From assembly GCA_030272155.1 (NCBI GenBank), contig CP126196.1, positions 620,001-684,000 on the forward strand: DNA of 64,000 bases. The letters are read 5' to 3'. The notes beneath the pieces were generated by a model. That model made no database searches and was not told the DNA's origin. It worked only from the letters and a program-made list of their open reading frames with translations. Below are positions 23,675-42,543 of this stretch, one piece after another. Each line of letters starts with the position of its first letter. Position 1 is the stretch's first letter. The stretch is from Tetradesmus obliquus (Eukaryota; Chlorophyta; Chlorophyceae; Sphaeropleales; Scenedesmaceae). Made by a program: the position numbers and the translations under genes.

Positions 23675-25502
23675 GCTGATCACTTGTCCGACGTCCACTG
23701 CTGTGCACCGCGCTTTGTAACCCGAAAAACAGAGATAATACTGATGGTGTAACTTGTGGATTGCAGATGCTCGAGAGAGGCAAGCGAAAGGCACAATAGG
23801 CGAAAGACAGCTGCGAGCGCCAAGTCACAGTGTGTAGCGGCTACGTCCAAATCGTGCAGTCACATTTGTTGCAGCAGATGCAAAACACAATATGAAGAAG
23901 CGTGGATGCATCTAGTGGATGCCACTGGCTACGGAGGCTGGCGAGTGACACCTGTCCTGCTGCGGTAAACAAGTACTGTGCCCTGCTGTGCAAGCCAGGA
24001 GCCACCCACAGTCCCATATGCTGCAATATTTGCGACGGATTTGCTCGCGACTCCTGCAAGCAGCTGCTGAGCTGCGCTGAGCGTGGTGCAATCGGTCAAA
24101 CACATGTGCAGGTCCAGTCACTGCTGCTGGCAGTGCCAGCTCAGCACCTGCAGCAGCTGAGGCAGATGGGGCACAAAGCACGGCCAGTGCACCACAGCAG
24201 CAGAACAGATCACAAGCGCATATCAGACAGCACACGGTTCGGGACAAGCATGGAAGACGAGCCGCAGCCTGCAGTCAGCACTGTTGACATCATGTGCATG
24301 ATGCCCCTTGGCTGACGGACAGCAAGCGCATGCGTTTACAATCACAAGCTATACAAAGCTTTTGTCACGACTGCGACTGCACTTAGATTCAGCATTGCCA
24401 GTAACGGGACCCAACACATGCCGTCGGCCGCAGCCTGTGCCTGAGTTTGAACACTGTTACAAATTTTGGCCACTCAGGGCCTTAGCACAGACAGGTACAG
24501 GTGGCTGCCGCGCACTGCAAGGACACACCATCGACACGTGCTGCACCTCCTGCGCTGCTCCCATCACGCACACATATGTCTTTAAACACCAAGCATAAGA
24601 CTGCTTAAATATTTTCAGCAAACAACACAGAGCATTGCGCCAGCATGCGCGGCGCACTTGCTTTGCTGCATGTTCAGCCAATTAATGCCACACATAACAC
24701 ACCTTGTGTCCTGAAGCCTGAGGGCAGAATCTGCCCTTTGACGCATTTACATGCTATGCTCCAACACCAGCAGCACAACTGCAGTACCATTGGTGCGTTG
24801 CCAAGATGCAGACAAACAACAGCAAAATTGCCCAAACGCGCTGCCACAAGGCAGCCGGCCGGTAAGCTAGCTAGCTGAAATGGTGTGTCACACACCATTC
24901 CCGGCTGAACACATTTGGCTGCTGTACAACGCCACTACAATGTAACGTTGCAGCAGGACAGCAGACCCAGGACAAGTGCATCCCCCAAACACAGCTTCTG
25001 AAGCTGCCATCAGCACCACGCGGGCCGACCAGATAGGAGGTCAAAACAAGACAACACCAACACATGTGCTTCGATTGTGCTGGTTGATCAGTACCTGGTA
25101 CTGCATTCCCTGCAGTCGTTAGCAGAATGAAATGTCTCTCCCAAAGCCAGTCCAGATCTGGTAGGGCAACTGCTGTCACCCAACAGGTGTGTGCTGTGTA
25201 TGCACACACAGCAGCTAGCGTGAGACATGGCACATTGCTGCATAGCACGATGCAGCATGCATATCATTTGAGCGTGTGGTGTTCTATGCAGGTCTATGCA
25301 GGGGTATAGTACATTAAAAGCTCACTTGCAAAAGGAAGAGTTGGATAAAGTTCAGAACACACTCCGCTGCCATTCATGCAGCAGCAGGCACACACGATCA
25401 CTCAGCTATGCTGCTCGCAGCAGCAGCAGCAGCAGCAGTCCCTGCGCGCTGCTGACCAGCTGCGCCAAAACAAACAAAACCCTGCCACAAGCAGCAGCAT
25501 GC
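23675..25502. other. Intergenic stretch, no gene seen
   Basis: This lies between the start of the secreted protein and the stop of the kinase, both on the minus strand. No exon chain with family character is visible. It includes a 21-bp perfect palindrome at 24879-24899. Confidence 0.5.
24879..24899. repeat. Perfect 21-bp palindrome
   Basis: Arms AATGGTGTGT and ACACACCATT flank a single central C. The spacer is too short for a stable hairpin loop, so a dimeric protein site or chance are the options. It lies about 600 bases past the kinase stop codon. Confidence 0.6.
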
Positions 25503-27139
25503 TCATCCCTCATAAAAGATCCCTCCGGCTGTAGCCTCCTTCGTGGCCGCATGCGCCGTGCCGCCATGCACCGTCTTGTTTGCCGCCAGCGCGGCAGCGG
25601 CAGCAGCAGCAGCCACGCGCCCGCCTCGGATTGATCGCTCACCCGCTGCGTTGAAGAATTGGTTGCCCGCATGCACCGAGCGCGCCTGCTGCGCTGCTGC
25701 ACCCACGCCTAGGCTGCCAAACCAGCTGTTGCTGCTGCTCCTGCCCAGTAGCGAATTGCCAGCTGGTACTGATGCAGTGCCAGAAAGAGGGCTGCTGGGC
25801 CCATCAGCAGGCTGCAGCACATACTGCCCAACCAGCATGCCGTTTTTGCTTTCCTTCAGGCTCAGCGTCTTGTAGAAACGGCCTGTTGACTGCACGTCCG
25901 GCGCCCCCGCAATCGAGGTGAGGTGCGTGGAGCGGTCGCCTGCGCTGGCTGCTCGCGCTAAGCTGCTGCTGCAGCTGACACCACTGACAGTACTGTGCTG
26001 CGTGCCTTCCAGTGTATCGTCCTCATCAATGCTGCCATCCCCAAGCCCTGCAAACACCGGCGTCGCGCTGCCGCTGCCAGCAGCGGCACTGCCGTTGCGC
26101 AGAGATGCATCGCCGCCCGCTGATCCCGCCTTGTGGCGCGCACTGCCGATGGATATGTCTGCTCCTGCATCTGCTGCTCGCACTGCTGCTGCTGCTGCAA
26201 GTGGGGAGCCTGGTGGGCTCATTGCCAGCTTGTTGAGGTCCATGTGAGCCATGTCCAGGCAGAAGACCTTGTCCAGCCCACCACCCGGCATTTTCCTGCA
26301 AGCAAGCAACGGCAGCACAGCAGCACTGAGCACAGCCGCACCTCGCTCCTCGCGGTCTGCTGCAGTATTCACATTCATCATCGCTTTGTTATGGTCTAAC
26401 AGATGGCAAGATCCCTGCACATATACCAAGCCAGGCTGCTGCATACCACTCTGCCGTTTTGAACCCAAAGTAACATGTTATGTAACATGCAATATGACAT
26501 GTAACAAGCCTCACCTGTGCTTCTGCGCCAGGTCCACCAGCAGGTCGATGGTAGCAAACTCGCCAGTGTCGGGTGCTGCCGTGTCGTGGCGGTTGGCTGC
26601 CAGCGACACTGTGGCACGCAACATGCGATCACGCATGTCCTGGTGACAGCAGCAGCAGCAGCAGCAGCAGTAGCAGTGAGAGCCAGCGTTGTTGGAACAG
26701 CTGCCAGCAATCCTGAGCCTTGGGTGTCGAGAGGTGCCTTGATTGCAGTCACGCTCATGCACCCAATCAACAGCAGCTGTGCGGATATTTCATTGGTTTG
26801 AATGTGAAGAGACACTCGCCCACAGAAACTCGGAAGCCTGTGTGATGCAGCTTGGTAACATAACATGACATGTGACAGCCGTCAGTTGCCTCCCACCTGC
26901 TCGAGCTTCAAGTCGTCCAGCGCCTGCTGCAAGAAGGGCGGCAGCTCTGCGGTGTACCAGGGGTGCTCCTTGATGCCCTGGCGGCGGCGGCAGCAGCAGC
27001 AGCAGCGACAGCAGCAGCGGCGGCAGCAGCAGCAGCAGCAGCAGTAGCAGCAACATCAGCAGCATTGCATGCACACGCATGTGGCGCAGAGGAAACACCT
27101 CAATCGTGGCACCCCCACAGCCTGAATCCTCCTTGATGC

Positions 27140-27179
<40 letters not shown>

Positions 27180-30100
27180 CAGGTTGCACAGGCGTTTGGG
27201 CGCAGGAGATACTCTCATCCTGGTACTCCCACACCCTGAACCCTGACGGCAACCCACAACCTTGCACATTCAACAGCAACCCTCTGTACCCGTCTTCTTA
27301 CCTGCAGTGTGATGCGCTTGAACTCATCCGCCACAAAGATCTTGTCCAGCAGGTCCCTACAGCACACCAACAGCAGCACAACACCCAATGAATGTTGGAG
27401 CAAGACTCTTGGACATATGTTGTCCAGGCTCTGCCTTGTCACGCCAGATGCAGGAGCTCGGACCAGGGTTCACACTACTTGGTGCAGTTGAATGTGGCAT
27501 GCACCACGATCGACGCCTGGTGATTTGACAAGCAGCAAGCAGCTCTGCCTCAGTTCCCACACTTCGGATTTGCAGAACAAAAACAACAACGCCTCACCTG
27601 CACTCTGGGCTGAGGTTGGTCGCGTTGGCCTTGACAAACTCGTCGCTGTCCACCCAGTTCTGCTGCTTCATGGCCTCAATGCGCGCCTGCATGGTCATGC
27701 CCTCGTTGCGGATCGCGTTGGGCGTCAGCCTGCAGCAGCCGCAGCCGCAGCCGCAGCCGCAGCAGCAGCAGCAGCAGCAGTGGCGGTAGTAGGCAGCGTC
27801 ATCATCAGTTGATGCTGGCCAAGGCCTCATTGCGAAACACATGCAGCAGCAGGCCCAGCAGCAGCGACAGGAACGCTGTCAAGATGCTGGGAGGCACCTT
27901 TCCGCGGGCAGCATGCGTCCGTCTGCAGACGGGCCATGCATTCAAGATAAACCAAGAAGAGCACGTTTGCAGGAACAACGGGCAGTGCATGTGAGCGCCC
28001 AACCACCACAGGAACGATGTAGGCATGCAGCGGTAAGCAGTAAAGCAACCCCTGCTGCAAGCGAACACCAGCCGCGCACCAGAAGGGCGTGTGTGCGCCG
28101 AAGAAGAGGTGGCACAGCACGATGCCCAGCGCCCACACGTCGGCTTCTACCGCATCGTAGGTGTTGGTGGGGTAGAAAGCCGACTGCAGCACCTGCGGGT
28201 GATGTAACGCAGCAATACAAGCAGCAGACATGTGTTGACTGGCGGAGTCAAGTGGTGCCAAGCAGTGTTGTCCGTCATCGAAACGGTTGTCGGTGCAACA
28301 GCCCTGAAGCACCAGGAGCACTGCTCCGTGGCGTGCACAAGCATGGCAGGTACTCTCTTGCTGAGTACTACTCGCGAGACACAAGCACATCAATCGAAGC
28401 AGGGTGGTGATGCAAGGTGGTGCTGTGCAGGTTTCCCACCTGCAGGATCATGTAGGCGGCGTGCCTGCAACGGTCCTCTCATGCAGTAGTTGGCAACAAA
28501 AGTACTACCGAAGTGCCCGTACCTGGCAACAAAATACTGCATTTGCAAAGCGTGGCATGCAGTGAAGCATATGCCTAGGCAGGTAGGCCTCCTACCTGCA
28601 GGCTCATGTAGGCGGGCGTGCCCGCAAAGGTCCTTACATTGAGTACTACTGGCAACACAACAGAACCTTTACATAGCGTGGCATGCAGCAAAGCAACGAC
28701 CTCAATCAGCGGCAGGCTCATGTAGGCCGGTGTGCCTGCAAAGGACCTTCCATTGAGTACTATTGGCAACAAAACACAGCATCCAAAAAGTGTGGCATGC
28801 AGTGCAGTCACGGCCTTCTACCTGAGGGCTCATGTAGGCGGGCGTGCCTGCAAATGTTTTGAAGCGCCCCACGCGCTGCGCCGGGACCTCCTTGGTCTCC
28901 CACTTGCGTGCACAGCCAAAGTCACACAGCTTCACCCTGCAATGATGACCCGAACGTTGCATTGACAGCGTCATGTGCATTCCAGCCACAGTCATAAGCA
29001 TCCATTGTTACTTGTTGGTGCAATGCACAGTGTGCGCTGTTGCCGTATCAGTTCTAGTGAGAGGCGGGCAGTGTGTGGTAGCTTGGGGAGTGCTTATGGC
29101 ATGTGGTCAACCCTGGTCAACGCTGGTCAAACTTGGTCAAACATACTAGTTTGAGCAGCGGCGCCGCCTCACCGCATGGGCTCGTCAGTGCTGAGCAGGA
29201 AGTTGGCCAGCTTGAGGTCTCTGTGCGCGATGTGGCAGCGGTGGCAGTAGCCCAGGCCCTCAACAATCTGGCGGAAAAAGTACCTGCGGCAGCGGCAACG
29301 GCAGCGGCAGCAGCAGCAGCAGCAGCACAGCGGTGTTCTTGGTATCAGCATTGTGTACGGTTGTATCTTGAGGCAGTGATGTGGCAGCGGTGGCAGTCGC
29401 CCCGGCCATCCACAATCTGGCGGAAAAAAAGTATCTGCAGCAGCAGCACAGCAGATGGTGCTGCCTATCAGCATGCGTTTGAAGGCAGTGATGTGGCATC
29501 TGCTCGCCCAGCTTATACTTGGTGGTGTATTTAACTGCTGCAGCATAACATGCCAGTGCTCGGCAGAGGGACACGCAAAGCTCCACGCACCATGACTGTC
29601 CCGTCTGCTTGTGTTGTGTGGTGTGACCAACTGCTGCAGCATCACATGCCACCAACACGAACCAGCACAACCGCAAGCAGCTGCAGCACTCCCACGCACC
29701 GTGCAACTGTCTCGTCGAGCTTGTATTTGGTAACGTACATGTGCAGGTCGCCACCCGCCTCATACGTCATCACAATGCCCAGGTGCTTGCGCGTGAGGAT
29801 CACCTGCAGGCCCACATCGCCATGTATTTAGTTATACGGCTGAGCTTAGACATAGTGATGTGCTGACCATTCCAAGCCAATCCCCCTGCATGCCATGCCC
29901 ACCAAGTGTGTATGCTGCTGACTCGGGTGTCAATCAATTCATGCAAGCAGTTTCCAGTCAACAGACCTGTGTAGCACTCGGTGTCTGATGCCACATACGA
30001 CGTGGCCACTTGCCACGCCTGCATAAGCAGCGAGCACATGACTCTCCTGCTTGAAACAGCCGCATGTGCCTGACAAATAATAAGCTGTCAACCACAGATT

Positions 30101-30342
30101 ACAGCACAAGCCCCAGCCCCCACACCTGCTTGAGCTCCACCATGTTGACGTGACCGGCTTGCTACAGTCAGGCCGCATGCGCTTGACAAACAACAAGCCT
30201 GCCATCGCATGTACAACACAAGGTAGTAATTAAGCCCTGCAACCGCACCTGCTTGAGCTCCACGATGTTCACGTGACTCAGCCGCGCCTGCAGCTGGATC
30301 TCGCGCCGCACCTTCTCAGGGCCCAGCCCCAGCTCGGGGCCG

Positions 30343-30393
<51 letters not shown>

Positions 30394-31279
30394 GCAGTTG
30401 CTGAGGTCATAGGTGAATGCAAGGGTGGTGCCATAAGGCAGGTGGGTCGTGGCGGTGCAGTTCCTGCAAGGGCGCCCTGCATGCTGCTGCGTTTCCTGCA
30501 AGGGCGCCCTGCAGTGTGCTGCGTTTCCTGCAAGACCCAGCCCCCAGCTGAGACCAGCGTTAAGATGGATGTTTTTATTTGCGTTGCAAGCTTTCAGGTA
30601 TGCCCATGAAATGGTGAAGTGAGTCGATGATTGACTGGCAGCAGTGCACAGCTCTGGGGAGAGCAGTGTGCAAGCATACTAGGCATGGCTGAACCAGAAG
30701 ACGAGGACTGTTGCTCGGAGGGAGGGTATGCTGCTGAAGTGAATGAGTAACCTATGCGGTGTTCTTTGTATGCAGATTGCAGCGCATGTGTCCTGAGCAA
30801 TGAGCAGCTGCAGCTGTGTTTGGCGGGTGGTCTGTTGCTCCTGTTGCTGCCAGCTGCTGTGCCAGGGTGGAGCCCCTGCACCCCAACGTTGCTGCTTGCA
30901 TTCAAAGCACCTCATGCAGGTGTGCGCTATGTAGAGTAAGCAATTGAAGTGGCTACGTATGCTCATTCAGACCAGCACACCCTGCTGTTGATGCTGCTGC
31001 CCACCTGCTACTATTGCTGCTGCTGGTGCTGCCACTTCACTGCTGCCGCAACTCATGCCGCAGAGAGAACACAAAGAAGCATTCCCAAGCTCCGAAGCTG
31101 TTCGAATCCCTGTCCTACTGTGCTCACCGTGGCACTAGCTTGATAGCTACCTTTGCGCCAGAAGCCTTGCAGGTGGCAAGGTACACCATGCCCTCTACGC
31201 CCTCGCCGATGCATTTGTCAAGCACATACAACGTTTCTAAGTCCGCATCTTCTTGGAATAGCGACTGCACGCAGCCCAT
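25503..31279 (-). CDS. SnRK2-like Ser/Thr protein kinase with N-terminal MGC acylation motif, 11 exons, 624 aa
   Basis: Exons on the minus strand: 31279-31128, 30342-30249, 29803-29700, 29283-29173, 28936-28822, 28192-28080, 27729-27598, 27356-27302, 26977-26897, 26639-26515, 26295-25503; phases close throughout. Kinase subdomains appear in order: CIGEGVEGMVYLA (Gly loop), KVAIKLVPRG (Lys), VRREIQLQARLSHVNIVELK (Glu), IVMTYEAGGDL, the catalytic loop HRDLKLANFLL, CDFGCARKW, AGTPAYMSPQ, and DVWALGIVLCHLFFGAHTPFW. HRDLKL and the layout recall plant SnRK2/SNF1-related kinases. The start MGCVQS fits N-myristoylation at Gly2 and palmitoylation at Cys3, predicting membrane attachment. About 300 residues follow the domain, Ala/Ser/Gly-rich with SPPGSP and SSPLS sites, likely regulatory. 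Several introns contain copies of neighbouring exon edges. Confidence 0.93.
27123..27146 (-). repeat. Upstream copy of the start of kinase exon 9
   Basis: The minus strand repeats CTGCCAG|GGCATCAAGGAG as at the true exon start (26977) before diverging to GATTCAGGCTG. A further remnant (CAGGGTTCAGG) lies near 27230-27245. Both sit in the preceding intron. Confidence 0.7.
28434..28860 (-). repeat. Activation-loop exon edge of the kinase copied three times in the next intron
   Basis: The true exon 5 end (28822-28860) encodes TFAGTPAYMSPQ. Copies at about 28707-28748, 28586-28628 and 28434-28475 encode SFAGTPAYMSLP, TFAGTPAYMSLQ (with donor GTAGGA) and a version broken by a 1-base deletion. Spacing is about 115-150 bp, and the intronic part (TGGCAACAAAACACAGCAT, GTGGCATGCAGT) is repeated with them. 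Confidence 0.9.
29377..29440 (-). repeat. Upstream copy of the start of kinase exon 4
   Basis: The copy matches about 50 bases of the true exon start (YFFRQIVEGLGYCHRCHIA) but has an extra T that breaks the frame and several substitutions. It is preceded by CTGCTGCAG, so it keeps an acceptor. Confidence 0.85.
29493..29620 (-). repeat. Degenerate copies of the end of kinase exon 3 in the following intron
   Basis: The true exon end (29700-29740) encodes TKYKLDETVA. A copy near 29493-29530 reads TTKYKLGEQM on the minus strand. Another near 29584-29620 keeps the CACGCACC donor surroundings and an ACTGTCCCG match to the same exon end. CTGCTGCAGCATAACATGCCA is repeated with each. Confidence 0.7.
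30045..30290 (-). repeat. Two-copy ~125-bp repeat containing the end of kinase exon 2
   Basis: The true exon end at 30249 encodes VNIVELKQ followed by GTGCGG. The copy at about 30121-30158 encodes VNMVELKQ followed by GTGTGG. The following intron DNA (GCCGCATGCGCTTGACAAACAA against GCCGCATGTGCCTGACAAATAA) is repeated too. Confidence 0.85.
30346..30391. repeat. (CAG)15 microsatellite at a kinase acceptor
   Basis: On the kinase strand this is a CTG run ending in the acceptor of exon 2 (exon starts at 30342). Confidence 0.92.
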
Positions 31280-31879
31280 GCTGACTGGCAGGCCTCAGGC
31301 CCCTTCAGCAAGTGCGGGAGCGGGGTGGATGCTGTAGCTAAGGCAGGCACGGCATCTCAACAGCTTTCCAAGCCCCACAGAGGGCCGAATGCGGCATGCC
31401 GTTTACGTAAATGTCCTTGATCTGCAGAAGTGTCGAGAGGAGGATATTGGCCTGCACAACAGCAGTTCGCTTCATTAGGCTGTGAGATAAGAAGCAGTGT
31501 GCATGCTGCAGGGTGAGCCAGCACGCGGTACTGCGCACGAGGTGTACGGCGGGGCATCACATGGGTTGGGTGGGTTGGGTAACGAAAAATAACAGCCGTT
31601 GTTGTGCACAGCACAGCACAGCGGCTGCGATCTTATACAATCGTCAACAATCCGTGTGTCAAGGGTGATTTGAGCAGCTGGTATACCCGTAAACTACTTG
31701 CAGCAGCTTCGCTGGCCTGGTCCTTGTGTCACTCAAGGGGTACTCGGAGCAGCGACGACGCTGATCGCATCAAAGTCGCCCTGTCAACATAGAATTGGCA
31801 AATACAGGTACATGTCATCCTTTGTTTACAGCTACAGGCCTTCGCCCGTAGCAGGCTTTCCTGCCCCGACATTTTGACC

Positions 31880-32170
31880 CCTGATTTGACCCCTTGGCAC
31901 TATCACGATGCTCAAAGTAAAGCTTCAAGATAGATCTATTACATATCGTTTTATCTGAACAGGTTTTGTGCTCAGTATTTCCGTCGCAGCTGCGAGAAAT
32001 CGCAACTTACAGCGAGCAAATCAGTCAACAGCGGATTTGACCCCTTGGGCCTAACAGGTTACCTGAACAAAAGCCCCAAAACAACTCATCTACAACTCAA
32101 CTTTCTGTTTCAGCTATTTGTTCAGCAGTTTCAGCTAATTTGCGAGAAATCGACATCGCTTGGGCCCTAT
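31880..32170. repeat. Diverged ~150-bp direct repeat in AT-rich DNA
   Basis: GATTTGACCCCTTGG occurs at 31883 and 32034, and TGCGAGAAATCG at 31991 and 32141, so both landmarks recur about 150 bases apart. The rest of the two units is poorly conserved. The block lacks the CAG/CTG character of all neighbouring DNA. Confidence 0.65.
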
Positions 32171-32376
32171 TCTAGCCCCGGGCTATAGCCGGCCCGGGCT
32201 ACTACCTAGTAGGCCCTGCTTCGGGGGAGGGGGTTTAGCACAGCATGGGTTGATGATAGCATAACCGCATTGAAGTTGCAGACAGAAAGTTACAGCAGAA
32301 TGGGCTGGACACCTGGACGGAGGTGCTGCAACAAAGAGCAAGGCAGGCTAGCTCGGCCTAGGCTGCAGATCCGATC

Positions 32377-32446
32377 TGAGAGTCTCACAGGCTGCACTGT
32401 GAGAGTCTCACAGGCTGCACTGTGAGAGTCTCACAGGCTGCACTGT
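32377..32446. repeat. Three 23-bp direct repeats upstream of ThiC
   Basis: The unit TGAGAGTCTCACAGGCTGCAC plus TG is repeated three times almost exactly. Each unit contains the inverted repeat TGAGA-G-TCTCA. It sits about 375 bases before the ThiC ATG and could be a regulatory element; no function is known to me. Confidence 0.85.
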
Positions 32447-32821
32447 GATCTTCGGATTTCAAATGCTGCCAAACATCACAATCAAAGGACGTGTAAATTT
32501 CAGTCACCTAAAGTTTGCAGTTCAAAGTTGATCACTTGTTGTCGCCACATCAGTGCTGAACATTGCGTGAGTCACACCTCTCAGCAGGCCACTCAAGTGG
32601 TTGTTGTCACGGTAACAGCTTTTCCCGTCTCTGTGATGAATGAATTTAGATGCTGTCATGCTAGGGTTTGGCCACCTGTCATAACATGCCTACACCGAAG
32701 CTGCTACTCATCCATTGTCTCGACGGCAATGCTAGTCTCATGTTTCGTGCGCGCCTCACTTGATCTGTCATCCCTATCTGCCGGCAGACCTCCCCATTTG
32801 CCGATCCGTTTGCAACTGCTG

Positions 32822-41065
<8,244 letters not shown>

Positions 41066-42543
41066 GTTTGGGGCAAATGGCTTTGCCCGACCAGGTGCAG
41101 CACAGGTGTACCTGCCTGCGGAGGAGGGGCAGCAGGCGTGAGTTGGATGGATTGCGGCTGCAGCAGTTGGCGGCTGAAGTGTCGACTGCAGTAGCACTTG
41201 CAACGACGGCTGAAACTCTTGCTTGGTCACAGCAGGAGCAGCAGCAGGACAGCTGCATCCAGCTGAGAGATCTTGACAGCGACTCGTGTGGTGCCTGGTG
41301 GCTGCGTCCAGTATGATCATGGTCACGATCATGTGCGCTCATTTGCGTGTGCTGTCCTGTGGAAGATCTGTAACTACAGAAATGTGCAGCAACCGCGGCT
41401 TGTAGGAGCAGAAGACCGTCAGTGCCGTTGCCCCCCAGGCCATCGTGGCTACTGAGGGCGGCACTGACCTGGTGTTGTTTTGAATGCAGGTAAAACTAGA
41501 ACAAGTAGGAGGAGCAGCAGCACCACAACATTGAAGTTGCAGCAGCCATGCTGGTCCTGCCAGGCTGGGGGGGGCCTTCTTGCTATGTGAGTGCGCATTA
41601 TGTGGCATGCAACGATTGACCTGCAATGATTCACATGCACATTATAACCCTTATGCACCGCGGCTCGGAAGCTTGGCCGTGCACCAACCAAGCACAGACT
41701 ACATGCTTACATTCTATATGCAAACTCTCTGTGAACAGATCATCGGTGATGACACTTGCAGATTCTTGCCTGCACGCAGAACTTCTCGACTCAGTGCCAC
41801 CTGGGGACACTGTACTGCTTCCCAGATGCTTGGCAGCTTGCACCTCAGCCAGCAGATACTCTCACTCCCATTTGCACCGATACCGTCCAACGACCCTGCT
41901 GATGGCGGTGGACATGAGCGGTTGCGGTGCTGGCACCGGGTACCCCTGCAGCACTGGGCAAGCACATGGCGAAAAGCAGCAAAGTGCGGTATTTAATGCT
42001 GTTGATTTCGAAACGCAAAATCGGTGTACCTTTTAATATTTCAGGCTTGCTGATCTGCTTTTTGCCAAGCATAACTGGCACGTCATCCTGGGAATCGTTG
42101 ACAGCGAAAGCCCTAACATCGAGAGCCTCGCATGCACTTTTCCAAAGAAGTCTTGCTACTGCTGAATCCGACAGTAAACTGTGTTTACCTGTTGTTTGTT
42201 CTGGTAACTGAGGGTGGTATCCACAACTCGCTGCATACGCGTGTCGAGCCTTGAACACAGCGTGCTCCGAGTGCTTTCACCACTTTCAACACGCTATTAT
42301 GTATGTTTCAAGGACACTTGTGAACCGATGTGACAAGGTAAGAACAGGATGCGCCTGATCACCATCCAACTTCTCACAACCCGTGACCACCGCCCTGACA
42401 GCATCCGGTCGTGTGTCATTGCCACAAGTTTGTCTCACACTTGCTCCTGTATCGCCTTCTGGAGTTCTCGCTTGCCCATGCTGTCGCTGCCCGTGTTGAT
42501 GTTGTCAACTGCTGCTGCCTGCTGCTGCCTGCTGCTGCTGCAG
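41066..42543. other. ThiC 3' flank and ADH 5' flank, no further gene seen
   Basis: At 41101-41146 the last ThiC codons and stop (VYLPAEEGQQA then TGA) are repeated past the real stop. The rest holds no exon I can support. An in-frame ATG at 42349 and one at 42481 precede the ADH start but add a stretch with no homology. Confidence 0.55.
41101..41146 (+). repeat. Post-stop copy of the ThiC terminal exon edge
   Basis: The copy encodes VYLPAEEGQQA followed by TGAGTT, against VYLPAEEAQQA followed by TGAGTT at the true end (41027-41068). It lies in the presumed 3' UTR. Confidence 0.9.

Larger units (their letters stand above)
31280..32821. other. Divergent intergenic region between the kinase and ThiC
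   Basis: The two genes start away from each other here, so both promoters should lie in it. No exon with family character is seen; the minus-strand frame near 31338-31450 may be kinase 5' UTR. It contains an AT-rich block at 31795-32170, a GC-rich near-palindrome at 32172-32203 and a 23-bp triple repeat at 32377-32446. Confidence 0.55.

Noticed and set aside
31338-31538. Minus-strand frame (ANILLSTLLQIKDIYVNG) upstream of the kinase
   Set aside because: No family signature and no clean splice join to the MGC start; likely 5' UTR or chance.
42349-42543. N-terminal extension of ADH from the ATG at 42349
   Set aside because: It adds 65 residues without homology; the start at 42544 gives the family length of 352.
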